Shown: positions 24,370 to 33,629, counted from the first letter of the stretch. The stretch: 64,000 nt of DNA from MFD09286-c1 sp963701015 (GCA_963701015.1 OY969556.1:2728001-2792000); one strand, 5' to 3'. Program-made: numbers and translations. The notes: generated by a model not told the origin, from the sequence alone.

Positions 24370-25098
24370 ATGGGAAATTATTCAGATGAAATAATCGCTA
24401 ATAAAAAAATTGCGCGAATTGCCGGACTTTGGTATTTGATTTTAGCAATAACTTCAGGTTATAGCTGGATGTTTATCACTAAAATTTTTGTAGTTGGAAA
24501 CCCAGCACTTACAACAAATAATATTCTTGGATCGGAATCTCAATATCTTATCGCGATTGTTAGTAATATTATTGGACAAATAAGTTTTATCTTATTAGGA
24601 TTAGCTTTATATAACTTATTAAAACAAGTTAATAAGAATCAAGCAATGCTTATGCTTTCATTTATCTTAATTTCTGTTCCAATAATGTTTATTAATATAT
24701 TTTTACAAACTGGCTCTTTATTAGTTTTAAGCAGATTTGAATATTTAAAAGTTTTCTCGCCTGATCAAATCAATTCAATTTCAATGTTATTTATGAATTT
24801 AAATATTGTTGGAGTTCATATAGTCGAGATATTCTGGGGATTATGGCTTTTCCCGTTTGCTTATCTTGTGTATAAGTCAAATTTTTTTCCAAAAATACTT
24901 GCTATTCTGTTGGTAATTTCTGGACTGGGTTATCTTTTTGGCAGTCTCTCTTCATTGACACTTCCTGAATTTTATATAGTGATTGAAAAATATTTAAGTA
25001 TTCCTGAAGCGCTGGGTGAATCGCTTATGGTTCTTTGGTTATTGATTATTGGGATAAAAGTATCAGGAAAAAATGAAAGCCAATTGAATGATAAATAA
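24370..25098 (+). CDS. DUF4386 family membrane protein
   Basis: 242 residues with six to seven predicted membrane helices. The start KKIARIAGLWYLILAITSGY is the DUF4386 signature. Later helices include YLIAIVSNIIGQISFILLGL, LSFILISVPIMFINIFLQTG, IFWGLWLFPFAYLVYKSNFF and ILLVISGLGYLFGSLSSLTL. No enzymatic motif is apparent and the function of the family is unknown. It stands alone on the + strand after a spacer carrying a promoter-like box. Confidence 0.88.
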   Translation: MGNYSDEIIANKKIARIAGLWYLILAITSGYSWMFITKIFVVGNPALTTNNILGSESQYLIAIVSNIIGQISFILLGLALYNLLKQVNKNQAMLMLSFILISVPIMFINIFLQTGSLLVLSRFEYLKVFSPDQINSISMLFMNLNIVGVHIVEIFWGLWLFPFAYLVYKSNFFPKILAILLVISGLGYLFGSLSSLTLPEFYIVIEKYLSIPEALGESLMVLWLLIIGIKVSGKNESQLNDK

Positions 25099-25232
25099 AG
25101 AAAAATATAAACCATTGCCTGTTTCTAACACCTAAAGCCATATATAAATAACTTTGAACCATTGGGAATTTAATAACATTTGTTTTACTAGACACTTGAA
25201 TTCGCCTAAAGCAACTTTTGACTATTACTTTG

Positions 25233-25240
25233 TATCTTTG
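25233..25240 (+). promoter_or_regulatory. Promoter -7 box (TATCTTTG) for the lipoprotein gene
   Basis: TATCTTTG matches TAnnTTTG exactly, 19 bp before the ATG at 25260. A TTTG at 25217-25220 is too close for a standard -33 element. Confidence 0.45.
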
Positions 25241-25259
25241 AATAAATCATTGAGAAGAT

Positions 25260-25880
25260 ATGAAAACAAAAATATTGCTATTACAATTGTTCTTATTTAT
25301 ATTGAATATTTCTTGCACAAAGGATAATTCACAACAAATAGATTACTTCCCAAACAATTTGGGTTACCAATGGATATATAAATTAACATCAAGCGATATT
25401 GATACTATTAAAGTTGAAATTGTAGGAGAAGGTACCTTACCAAATGGAGTAAGTGCTAAAATTTGGAAATATACCTATAAACTACCTACTCTGATATATA
25501 TAGACACTTTTTGGGTATCTTATATCAATAATGATGTCAGAATTTATGATAAACCTTGTTTTACTTGTACCGATAAAATGCCATTTGAGCGATTGCATTA
25601 TATTCTACCATTAAATGTTGGTAAATCATGGTTTACAAATGCCGCTTATGGTGATACTACAAAAGTCTTAGACCAAGAAAGTATATCAGTTCCTGAAGGT
25701 TCATTCACAAATGTTTTTCGTCTTTCCAAAGTCAGAGGATATGTGACCAATTCCTTGACCAATGACACAATTTATTTTAAGGAGCATGTTGGACTTGTTA
25801 AACTCAATCAAAACGAATTTAGTTTAGGCCCTGTAATTGGCAATGGTATATGGGAACTTATAAGTTATAACTTTAAATAA
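25260..25880 (+). CDS. Lipoprotein of unknown function
   Basis: 206 residues. A lipoprotein signal (MKTKILLLQLFLFILNISC) ends at Cys19, followed by TKDNSQQIDYFPNNLGYQW and a beta-rich domain (TIKVEIVGEGTLPNGVSAKI, WVSYINNDVRIYD). The NNLGYQWIYK opening and the SWFTNAAYGDTTKV, VPEGSFTNVFRLSKV and HVGLVKL segments are typical of small Bacteroidota lipoproteins with no assigned role. An intramolecular CFTC pair lies at about residues 100-103. It stands alone, preceded by a TATCTTTG box. Confidence 0.78.
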   Translation: MKTKILLLQLFLFILNISCTKDNSQQIDYFPNNLGYQWIYKLTSSDIDTIKVEIVGEGTLPNGVSAKIWKYTYKLPTLIYIDTFWVSYINNDVRIYDKPCFTCTDKMPFERLHYILPLNVGKSWFTNAAYGDTTKVLDQESISVPEGSFTNVFRLSKVRGYVTNSLTNDTIYFKEHVGLVKLNQNEFSLGPVIGNGIWELISYNFK

Positions 25881-25976
25881 TAACAATATATAAAACGGCA
25901 CCCAATTGAATAGGCTGTCAACTCAAATAATCTCACAAGGTCAACCTCTAATATAAATATATCACGTGGCTATATC

Positions 25977-26220
25977 ATATTTTAAAAATTAACCGTTATT
26001 TATACCCACTCTATGGCATTTATACCAAAAAACTTTTTACTTTTAATGTAAAAATCATAGAATTTATGGGTAGGGCTATTTTAATTGTAAAATGAAATAA
26101 ATTTTATTTTAAGACAGAAAAGAATTCATATGTAAAATAAATAATGCGTCCAATAATGGCAATTATTAGAATATAATTGATATGATATGTGCCATGGCAT
26201 GGCGATTATATACTAATTAG
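25977..26220 (+). repeat. Dispersed repeat R1, copy D
   Basis: Shares the 5' extension of copy A (TTTTAAAAATTAACCGTTAT) and the common core (AACTTTTTACTTTTAATGT; ATTTTAATTGTAAAATGAAA), then a 3' module with GTGCCATGGCATGGCGAT. The internal start codon of the short frame found in A-C is lost here (TTAAGACAG in place of TTATGAAAG). It lies in the 439-bp spacer 25881-26319, about 100 bp before the next gene. The spacer holds no other feature. Confidence 0.85.
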
Positions 26221-26319
26221 CTGCAACCTATTCTTTTAATATGATATTTATAATTATTTACAGAAAGAAAATTTAAAATAAAGAAATTCTAGCATGCACA
26301 AAAATATTTATTAAAATTT

Positions 26320-27999
26320 ATGTATATAAAATTCAAAAAAAGAAATACAAATAAGATTCTGATTTTATCAATAATTTTATTTTTTCTTTTCTTAATAAGT
26401 TTGTTCAAAAATATAAGTTATCCACTATTTTGGGCTGATGAAAGTATGACTGCAATGGGATCTGAAAGAGTACTTGAGTTTGGTTACCCAAAAGTTCATG
26501 ATGGTAAAAATGTTTTCTATGATCTTCGAAATAGTAATTCACAATTAGGAATTAATGAAAAAGATGATGCTTATATTGGAGGTGCAGGATGGGGGCAATA
26601 TTACTTTGGAACTATTGGTTACAAAATTGTATCCCAAACTAATGATATATATTTAAAAACTGGTATTTACAGAATTACTTTTGCTTCAGTTGGTTTATTA
26701 GGGTTAATACTAATTGGATTCTTTATTTCAAGATTTTTTCCTGATAAATTTATAAAATATGTATTTATATCAGTTTATATTTTTATGGAATTAATATCAA
26801 TTTCATTAGTTCTTTCATTAAGAGAAGTTAGATATTATTCTTTGGTTATATTTCTTACTTGTCTTATAATTGGGCTATATACCAATTTCAGATTCTATAA
26901 ACGTTTTAATATAATACTTTTTATTGCAAGTGAATCAATTAGTTTGTTTCTACTTTTTATAACTTTTTCACCAGTATATTTCATTACAGTTTTAGTATTA
27001 GGTATATCAGAACTTATTATAATTATAAGTCAATTCAAAAAATTAAAAACAATTAAAGAAACATTTCCTGTATACTTATCCCTTTTTATTTCTTTAGTTT
27101 CTATAATTCCTTTTCTTCACTACTTTAAGACCTTTGAAATTGCAAAAGTAATAAATGAATATTATGGATATAATTTTAAAATGTATTGTTATAATTTGAA
27201 TACAGCTTTTAATTATTTTTTTCACTTTGATTTTATATTGCTTGCTCTAGTATTTAAAGTATTTCTAATAATTTTATTTAAAAAATTGATTAAATTGAAT
27301 CCAGTTATATTTAAGATCTCCAATCTTTTGACTTTATATTTTATAATTTCGATATTTTGTATTGCGAAAATTCCTAATTTCATTTTTACCCGATATATTA
27401 TTTATTTGCAGCCATTTTTATCTATAATTATTATATTAGATTTTTTTACTATTATTAAATTAATTTCAATAAAAGAATTTATTCAATTAAATTTTAAAGT
27501 ATTTATAATATCATTAATTTTTTTCAGTTTGGTATTAAATTCACTTATTAATAATTATATCTACTTTAAAGGTCATATTTATGAAATTTGTAATCAAAAT
27601 AAAGGACCTCTTGATTTTACAATTCCATATATAAAAAATTTATATCCTAAAACTGATACACTAATTATAGCAGCTAATTATGAAGAAACTTCATACATGT
27701 ATTATCTTAAATGTAAAGTTATAGTTGGATTATTAGGATATAATCTTAAAGATGATTCAATGTTAAGTCCTCATATAATTGCTTATCGTAAACATTGGAA
27801 AGATTTAAGCTTTGTTTTTAAAGAATATTGCATGAAAGCACGATATGATGGTTTACGATTTCCAATCAAAGATATACCTGTTAATAATTCACCGGAATTA
27901 AATTGTTCTGACACATCATTAAATCATAGCTTTAAAATTATCTCACCAAAAATTTATAAAGATGCAACAACTTTATTAATTAGAAATAATATGAAATAA
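26320..27999 (+). CDS. Integral membrane glycosyltransferase-like protein (GT-C fold)
   Basis: 559 residues. A first membrane helix (ILILSIILFFLFLISLF) is followed by FWADESMTA with Asp40-Glu41 at the start of the first outer loop, the hallmark position of GT-C (GT39/PMT/ArnT-like) enzymes that use polyprenyl-phosphate sugars. About ten more helices follow, then a soluble C-terminal tail of 130 residues (DTLIIAANYEETSYMYYLKC, FKIISPKIY). Base composition is strikingly AT-rich, even against this background (long Ile/Phe/Lys runs), suggesting separate origin. Such enzymes glycosylate lipids, proteins or surface polymers; no partner genes are adjacent. Confidence 0.75.
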   Translation: MYIKFKKRNTNKILILSIILFFLFLISLFKNISYPLFWADESMTAMGSERVLEFGYPKVHDGKNVFYDLRNSNSQLGINEKDDAYIGGAGWGQYYFGTIGYKIVSQTNDIYLKTGIYRITFASVGLLGLILIGFFISRFFPDKFIKYVFISVYIFMELISISLVLSLREVRYYSLVIFLTCLIIGLYTNFRFYKRFNIILFIASESISLFLLFITFSPVYFITVLVLGISELIIIISQFKKLKTIKETFPVYLSLFISLVSIIPFLHYFKTFEIAKVINEYYGYNFKMYCYNLNTAFNYFFHFDFILLALVFKVFLIILFKKLIKLNPVIFKISNLLTLYFIISIFCIAKIPNFIFTRYIIYLQPFLSIIIILDFFTIIKLISIKEFIQLNFKVFIISLIFFSLVLNSLINNYIYFKGHIYEICNQNKGPLDFTIPYIKNLYPKTDTLIIAANYEETSYMYYLKCKVIVGLLGYNLKDDSMLSPHIIAYRKHWKDLSFVFKEYCMKARYDGLRFPIKDIPVNNSPELNCSDTSLNHSFKIISPKIYKDATTLLIRNNMK

Positions 28000-28565
28000 A
28001 ATAAATTTAAAGAATAAGTTTAGGCTGCAGCTAACACCAGTTACACCCAATATATGATTTAAGTGATAAGGCAACTGCCCTCGCTAACACAAGCGTCCAC
28101 TTATGCTACATATGCGTTTGCAAAAATCAATTGAATATTAAAATAAGGTAGTCAAATCTAAAATCTTGAACTAGCATTTATATCCAATATGGTGCACGTA
28201 TATAACCCCCTGCCTTCTGCAAACTGCCTCAGTGGAATTGTATAATTAAAGGGGTCAAAATCTGCCAAATTGTTAACGAACTTTTTATAACATCACGGAA
28301 TTTCTTCCATTTTACGCACACTTTTTTGGACACTCTCATATTTCATAATATTAAATGTAAAACCTTTACTTATATTCCTCTTCTTTTTGTCTTGAAACAA
28401 AAAGAAGCAAAAAACTCAAGATCATCCGAACCCCCTCGTTCAAAGCTTACGCTGGCTCCCTCGGATAATCAGGCCAACGCTCTTTCATGTTTTGCATGAC
28501 AAGAAAAGCAAAGTCTAATTCTAACCCTGGCATGGCTAACAAACCTATGTTATGCCCTGTTATTG
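28000..28565. other. Spacer with an IS end and an R2 copy
   Basis: No gene. GCAGCTAACACC follows the GT-C gene; GCGTCCACTTATGCTACATA near 28095 is related to sequence at 13570. A lone copy of the 19-20-bp IS/MITE end is at 28317-28336. R2 sequence starts at about 28375 and runs into the 3' end of the anti-sigma gene. Confidence 0.75.
28317..28336. mobile_element. Solitary copy of the IS/MITE terminal repeat
   Basis: CACACTTTTTTGGACACTCT equals the end of the 12179-12662 element within one or two bases. The flanking 60 bp (AAATTCC-type sequence on the opposite strand) differ from that element, so this is probably the remaining end of a related IS. Confidence 0.6.
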
Positions 28566-28610
28566 TCAATTCTTAAGGGATTGGGGTAAATTCGGGCGAA
28601 TTTTCTTTAA
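28375..28610. repeat. R2 copy overlapping the end of the anti-sigma gene
   Basis: Contains CTTCTTTTTGTCTTGAAAC, AACTCAAGATCATCCGAACC, GCTGGCTCCCTCGGATAATC, TTCATGTTTTGCATGACAAG, GGCATGGCTAACAAACC and ATTGGGGTAAATTCGGG. The last block equals GTTGGGGTAAATTCGGACC at 19842. It supplies the last ten or so codons and the stop of the gene that ends at 28566. Confidence 0.85.
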
Positions 28611-29939
28611 TTTTTTTAGTGCTTTATTGTACTTGCCATTTATAACCAACTCAATAATATCTTTTATTTGGTTTATTTGAATTGGGTCTGTTGTGATCTG
28701 TTGAAGGTTATTTAATTGTTCTATCGATTCATTTTGATATTTTAGCTCGATATATTTTTCTGCCAGCAATTTAATGTTGGTACTATTATGTGGATTACTT
28801 TTTAGGGAAAACTTAAGAGTATCAATGGTTGATTCAATTTCTTTTGCCCTTGCAACACTAACGCCCTGCGACTTGCCTTGCAATTCCTCCTCAACTTGCT
28901 TATTATTACCTGTAAATATTTTTGAAATTGAACCGGTTAAGGAACTTTTCTTCTGCACTCCATATCCTATTACAACAACTTCATCAAGCTTTTGAGCATC
29001 TGCAGTAAGGTTTATATCAAGTTTTGCATTATCGACAAGAGCAATCTCATCATTCTTATACCCAATATAGCTCACAACAATGCTTTTGTCAGATGGCTGC
29101 ACATTCAGGCTGAATTCGCCATTTATGTCTGTAACAGTACCTTTTGTTGTTCCTTTTATTACAACATTTACTCCCGGTAAAGCTCCTCCGGTTGACTGAT
29201 CTTTTACAATTCCGGTTAATACCCGTTGGCCAGAATAAGAAACTCTATTAGCATTTATAGGTATCTCTTTCTCATTTATATTTTCTGCTGTGCCTGTTAA
29301 AGCAATAGTTTCAATAGCTACCGTGTCATTTACCTGGATAGCTGCATTTTTTGAAGATTTGGAATAAACTACTTTACTATTAGCATCAAGAGGTAATGAT
29401 TTCACAGCTTCATTTGATGATTTTACAAAAGCCTTACTATTGGTATTCGCGGGCTTATATTTTGGCCTTGTTGAATTTGCAATAAAGTTTTTAGCATTAT
29501 TATTTTGCTTTATAGTCGATTTTGATGATACTAGTTTTGAATTGACAATTTGATTATTCTTTGTAGGAAGCTTTGCAATGTATTTAGTTTGTGGCTTTAA
29601 TAGTGTGTACATATAAAATCCCACACCTACAAGCAGAAGAATTGATGCTGCAATCATAAGTCTTCGGTAAACAGGTAAAATCCGCTGTTTGTATTTTTCC
29701 CGGTTTAATAATTTATCAATGCGTTGTTTTAAATCATTTTCAATATCAATCAAAGATGTATTATTATTATTCAGAAGTGACATGCCTTCAAGAACATCGT
29801 TGCATTGTTCACAGTTGGCTAAATGATTTTCTATAATAAAACGTTCATCACTTATAATTTTCCCATTATGGTAAAGTATAAGTGTTTCCATTTCCGGGCA
29901 ATGCCCTGCATCAATAATATGTTTCCAATGCTCCTTCAA
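28566..29939 (-). CDS. Anti-sigma factor with SusC-type carboxypeptidase-regulatory and plug segment
   Basis: 457 residues. An N-terminal zinc-finger anti-sigma domain has His39-x3-Cys43-x2-Cys46 (NHLANCEQC). A membrane helix follows at about 94-114 (LMIAASILLLVGVGFYMYTL), then a disordered linker. A carboxypeptidase-regulatory-like domain covers about 239-312 (GIVKDQSTGGALPGVNVVIK, TVTDINGEFSLNV). The SusC signature KLDEVVVIGYGVQKKSSLTG follows at 317-336, then a helical TPR-like tail. It starts 2 bp after the sigma-factor stop, a classic cognate pair. The outer part is shared with the divergent VWA protein at 30671. The last ten residues and stop derive from an R2 repeat. Confidence 0.85.
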   Translation of the reverse strand: MKEHWKHIIDAGHCPEMETLILYHNGKIISDERFIIENHLANCEQCNDVLEGMSLLNNNNTSLIDIENDLKQRIDKLLNREKYKQRILPVYRRLMIAASILLLVGVGFYMYTLLKPQTKYIAKLPTKNNQIVNSKLVSSKSTIKQNNNAKNFIANSTRPKYKPANTNSKAFVKSSNEAVKSLPLDANSKVVYSKSSKNAAIQVNDTVAIETIALTGTAENINEKEIPINANRVSYSGQRVLTGIVKDQSTGGALPGVNVVIKGTTKGTVTDINGEFSLNVQPSDKSIVVSYIGYKNDEIALVDNAKLDINLTADAQKLDEVVVIGYGVQKKSSLTGSISKIFTGNNKQVEEELQGKSQGVSVARAKEIESTIDTLKFSLKSNPHNSTNIKLLAEKYIELKYQNESIEQLNNLQQITTDPIQINQIKDIIELVINGKYNKALKKLKKIRPNLPQSLKN

Positions 29940-29941
29940 AT

Positions 29942-30562
29942 CTACAAGTTGAAATATAAACTTACTAAAACAAAAAATAAAGCATCACCATTACTGGCCA
30001 AAATATTCTTCAAATTGCGTTTCCCATTTTGTATGCTACTTTTTACCTGATTTATAGAATATCCTGTAATATCAGCAACTTCTTTATAACTTTTTTCTTT
30101 CAGGTAAAACAGTTCAACGCAAAGTTTTTGTTCATTATCTAACAACAATAAAGCCTTCTCAAGTTTATCGAGTTTTAGGTTATGGTTGTTTTCATCTTCA
30201 AGATGTAAAAAACTACCATTTTCCATATTTTTTTCCAATTCTTTTTCATCTGAAATATTTGTTATTTTAAGGTAGTTCTTTTTGCGTAGTTCCATTAAGC
30301 AGGCATTCTTAGCAACCGTGTGCAGCCAACTTTTAAAATTTTGTATTGTAAATCTTTTAATATCTAAAGATGCTTTTTCAAAAACCTGCATAGCCAAATC
30401 CTTGGCAAGTTCTTCATTCTTTAAATATTTCATACAAACAAAAAAGACAAAGTGCAGGTAACGTCTGAAAAGTTCCTGAAGAAATTTATTTTCACTTCCC
30501 TCACAAAAAGCTTTAATAAGTTCCTCGTCACTTAATGTCTTTATTTCTCCTGCTTTTATCAA
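29942..30562 (-). CDS. ECF RNA polymerase sigma factor (sigma-70 family)
   Basis: 206 residues. Region 2 covers ELFRRYLHFVFFVCMKYLKN and EELAKDLAMQVFEKASLDIK, then NFKSWLHTVAKNACLMELRK. Region 4 is KLCVELFYLKEKSYKEVADI then TGYSINQVKSSIQNGKRNLK, a DNA-binding HTH. The linker between them is longer than average. The tail ends with a short hydrophobic stretch (DALFFVLVSLYFNL). The anti-sigma gene follows at once. A 108-bp intergenic region separates it from the divergent VWA gene, so both promoters lie there and the sigma factor may drive one or both. Confidence 0.93.
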   Translation of the reverse strand: MIKAGEIKTLSDEELIKAFCEGSENKFLQELFRRYLHFVFFVCMKYLKNEELAKDLAMQVFEKASLDIKRFTIQNFKSWLHTVAKNACLMELRKKNYLKITNISDEKELEKNMENGSFLHLEDENNHNLKLDKLEKALLLLDNEQKLCVELFYLKEKSYKEVADITGYSINQVKSSIQNGKRNLKNILASNGDALFFVLVSLYFNL

Positions 30563-30670
30563 AAAAATAAAATTATTAAAAATTATTTATGGAAAATGAA
30601 AAGTTCTTGCATCCTATAAGCAAGCGCTTAAAAATTTAATACACCAATTTATTAATTAAAATTTAAAAAT

Positions 30671-32617
30671 ATGAGAACTATTCATTTAAATCAAACAGAA
30701 TCGACATCTTTTTCTAAGATTTTATTATTTATAGTGATGATGTCTTTTTCGGCATTTAATATAATTGCTGGGCAATTAATTAATGGAACTATTACTGCAA
30801 CTGATGGAAGTTTACTTCCAGGGGTGAATGTAATGATAAAAGGTACCAATACAGGTGTAATTTCCGATGTAAATGGTGTTTTTGAAATTCAGGTGCAAGA
30901 TTCATCATCCGTACTTGTATTTTCGTTTATTGGCTATAACTCTCAGGAAGTGAAGGCGACAAACATAAACACACCATTAAGAATTGTATTGAAGGAAGAT
31001 GTTAAAACATTGGATGAAGTTGTTGTAATTGGATATGGAGTACAGAAGAAAAGTTCCTTAACTGGTTCTATTTCACATATTTTTACTGGAAGAGATTATA
31101 AGGTTTCACAAGCATTCCAAGGAAAATGTTCTGGCATATCAATTGCAAATAATTCTGGACAACGATCTAATCCTACATTTTATGATCCAAATGATGAGAG
31201 TTATAGCAAAATACATGAAAATGGTTTTAAAATGAGTAAGAATGATCCATTATCAACTTTCTCAATTGATGTTGATAAGGCTTCCTACTCAAATATAAAA
31301 CGATTTATTAGTCTGGGTCAATTGCCACCAACCGATGCGGTTCGCATTGAGGAAATGATTAATTATTTTGATTATAATTATCCACAACCAACAGATGAAC
31401 ATCCGTTTTCCATAACAACTGAATACTCCGATTGTCCATGGCAGGAAGGTCATAAATTAATTCAAATAGGACTTCAAGGTAAAAAAATTGCAACTGAAGA
31501 TTTACCACCGAGTAACTTGGTTTTCCTAATAGATGTATCAGGTTCAATGGATATGCCAAATAAGCTGCCATTAATTAAATCGGCATTTAAACTTTTGGTG
31601 AATAATCTTCGTAGGCAAGATCACGTTGCAATTGTAGTTTATGCGGGAGCAGCAGGACTTGTTTTACCTTCAACAAATGGAGATAAAAAAGAAAAAATTA
31701 TGAATGCTATTAATTCACTTTATGCATCGGGTTCCACCGCAGGTGGTGAAGGAATTAATTTAGCATATAAAGTTGCCAAAGAAAATTTTATTAAAGGAGG
31801 GAATAATCGCGTAATACTTGCCACAGATGGTGATTTCAATGTTGGTATTTCTACCGAAAACGAACTTGAAGATTTCATAGTAGAAAAACGAAAAACCAAT
31901 GTTTACCTAACTTGTCTTGGATTCGGCATGGGAAATTATAAAGATTCGAAAATTGAATTGCTTGCCGATAAAGGAAATGGGAATTATTCCTATATCAATG
32001 ATATTATGGAAGCTGAAAAAGTTTTTGTAAATGAATTCGGCGGTACTTTATTCACAATAGCCAAGGATGTAAAAATTCAAATTGAATTTAATCCTTCAAA
32101 AGTGGCTGCATATAGACTTGTTGGGTATGAAAATCGTTTGCTTAATAATGAAGATTTTAAGGATGATATTAAAGATGCCGGAGAGCTTGGTTCTGGCCAT
32201 ACGGTAACTGCATTATACGAAATTATCCCTGTAGGAGTGGAAAGTAAATATGTGAAAAGTTCAATCCCCTTGAAATATCAAAAAAACAGTATTAATAAAA
32301 ATGATGATAGCAATGAAATTGCTACTGTAAAATTCAGATATAAAAAACCCGATGAAGATAAAAGTATAGAGATAGTACATCCAATTATTGATAAAAATAT
32401 CCCGTTTGATTCGGCTTCTGATAATTTAAGGTTTTCATCGTCAGTTGCAATGTTTGGCATGTTGTTAAGGAATTCTGAATTTAAAGGGAATTGCAATTAT
32501 ACTGATTTGGTTGAAATAGCCGACAATGCTAAGGGCAAGGATAAAGAAGGCTATAGAGGAGAGTTTGTAAGGCTTGCTAAAACGGCTGGCAGTTTAATGG
32601 CAAGTGTTGACAAATGA
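30671..32617 (+). CDS. YfbK-type VWA protein with N-terminal SusC-like domain
   Basis: 648 residues. A signal peptide or anchor covers residues 1-34. A carboxypeptidase-regulatory domain follows (GTITATDGSLLPGVNVMIKG, ISDVNGVFEIQV), then TLDEVVVIGYGVQKKSSLTG at 113-132. A YfbK-like N-terminal region (NDPLSTFSIDVDKASYSNIK) precedes a von Willebrand A domain whose MIDAS motif is DVSGSMD at about 288-294, and a C-terminal DUF3520-like domain follows (KFRYKKPDEDKSIEIVHPI onward). It is divergent from the ECF sigma/anti-sigma pair. YfbK-like proteins are of unknown function; MIDAS sites bind Mg2+ and protein ligands. A regulatory link to the anti-sigma factor is inferred from the shared domain. 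Confidence 0.9.
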   Translation: MRTIHLNQTESTSFSKILLFIVMMSFSAFNIIAGQLINGTITATDGSLLPGVNVMIKGTNTGVISDVNGVFEIQVQDSSSVLVFSFIGYNSQEVKATNINTPLRIVLKEDVKTLDEVVVIGYGVQKKSSLTGSISHIFTGRDYKVSQAFQGKCSGISIANNSGQRSNPTFYDPNDESYSKIHENGFKMSKNDPLSTFSIDVDKASYSNIKRFISLGQLPPTDAVRIEEMINYFDYNYPQPTDEHPFSITTEYSDCPWQEGHKLIQIGLQGKKIATEDLPPSNLVFLIDVSGSMDMPNKLPLIKSAFKLLVNNLRRQDHVAIVVYAGAAGLVLPSTNGDKKEKIMNAINSLYASGSTAGGEGINLAYKVAKENFIKGGNNRVILATDGDFNVGISTENELEDFIVEKRKTNVYLTCLGFGMGNYKDSKIELLADKGNGNYSYINDIMEAEKVFVNEFGGTLFTIAKDVKIQIEFNPSKVAAYRLVGYENRLLNNEDFKDDIKDAGELGSGHTVTALYEIIPVGVESKYVKSSIPLKYQKNSINKNDDSNEIATVKFRYKKPDEDKSIEIVHPIIDKNIPFDSASDNLRFSSSVAMFGMLLRNSEFKGNCNYTDLVEIADNAKGKDKEGYRGEFVRLAKTAGSLMASVDK

Positions 32618-32630
32618 AATGTTTAATTAT

Positions 32631-32666
32631 AATTAGCCCTGTTTTTATTAAGAAACTGGGCTAATT
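32631..32666. terminator. Hairpin after the VWA gene, possible bidirectional terminator
   Basis: Arms AATTAGCCC (32631-32639) and GGGCTAATT (32658-32666) are perfect, and an inner GTTT/AAAC extends the stem past one mismatch. No long T-run follows, so termination is likely but not certain. Confidence 0.5.
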
Positions 32667-32701
32667 CCATTTCAAATCTTTAAATTTTTTAAAATCCTAT
32701 T

Positions 32702-32784
32702 ATTTCCGAGAAGGGTCTCTCGAAGAAGAACATACTGAGAAAATAATCCCCCTACTCCTTTTTAGTAAGGGAGAATTATTTCCA
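32702..32784. repeat. Degenerate R2 head module
   Basis: TCCGAGAAGGGTCTCTCGAA and AAATAATCCCCCTACTCC / TTTTTAGTAAGGGAGAATTA are diverged relatives of the R2 head at 13622-13697. It abuts the end of the SUMF1-domain gene. Confidence 0.65.
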
Positions 32785-32798
32785 AATAACTTTGTAGC

Positions 32799-33629
32799 TT
32801 ACTTATTGCGGCACACACGTAATCCCTGATCAGGTCCTTTACCATTTGCTTCATGGCTGCCGCGGAATGATGATTCGCAACAGAAGTCGCCGCCAATCCA
32901 ACCGCCACCTTTCCAAACACGTCCCTGAAAATCATTTGGCCCGGTACTCTCATGCCAATCCCAACACCATTCTCTTACATTTCCCGACATATCATAAAGG
33001 CCTAATTCATTAGGTTTCTTGCTTCCTACTGGTTTTGTTTTACAATTGTTTTGTTCTAACTCTGGCCAGAGCCATGCACCAGTTAAGTATTTATCACCAG
33101 AATTTTTCCAATACCAACCAACTTCATCTATATTATTACTTCCGCAGTATATGAAATTATTACTCTCCTGGCCTCCGCTTGCAGCATACTCCCACTCCTC
33201 TTCAGTTGGTAATCGATAACCATTTGCTTTTTCATTAATTGTAACAATCCATTTAATAGTATCAATATCATTTGTATTATACGGGTCCTTATCATTCTTA
33301 TCAATATTATAATAAGTATTTAAGCCCTCTTTTAAACTTCGTTTATTACAGTATTCAACACAATCGTACCAACTAACCGAATCAACAGGCAAGCTATCGC
33401 CTTTGAATTCTGATGGGTTACTTCCCATTACTTCAACCCACTCTTTTTGTGTTACCTCATATTTACCAATGTAAAAGTCCGAAAGGTTCACATTTTTTCC
33501 GAAGTAGTTCGATTTTGTGTTTATAAACGTTCCTCCTTTGATGAGCGCAAAGTTATCTTGCCTATTCTTTAAACATGAACTGGCAACAATCAGTATTAAA
33601 ACAAAAAGAAAAAATACAGGTTTCCTCAT
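32799..33629 (-). CDS. SUMF1/formylglycine-generating-enzyme-like lipoprotein
   Basis: 276 residues. The lipoprotein signal ends at Cys19 (LILIVASSC). The mature chain is one FGE-sulfatase/SUMF1 domain: IKGGTFINT, FYIGKYEVTQKEWVEVMGSN, VSWYDCVEYCNKRS, YRLPTEEEWEYAASGGQ, GLYDMSGNVREWCWDW, KGGGWIGGDFC and the terminal GLRVCRNK. Proteins of this type in Bacteroidota are often surface or gliding-associated (GldJ/GldK-like in fold) rather than sulfatase activators. The active-site cysteine pair of true FGE is not clearly placed here, and no sulfatase gene is nearby. It is probably monocistronic. Confidence 0.9.
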   Translation of the reverse strand: MRKPVFFLFVLILIVASSCLKNRQDNFALIKGGTFINTKSNYFGKNVNLSDFYIGKYEVTQKEWVEVMGSNPSEFKGDSLPVDSVSWYDCVEYCNKRSLKEGLNTYYNIDKNDKDPYNTNDIDTIKWIVTINEKANGYRLPTEEEWEYAASGGQESNNFIYCGSNNIDEVGWYWKNSGDKYLTGAWLWPELEQNNCKTKPVGSKKPNELGLYDMSGNVREWCWDWHESTGPNDFQGRVWKGGGWIGGDFCCESSFRGSHEANGKGPDQGLRVCRNK

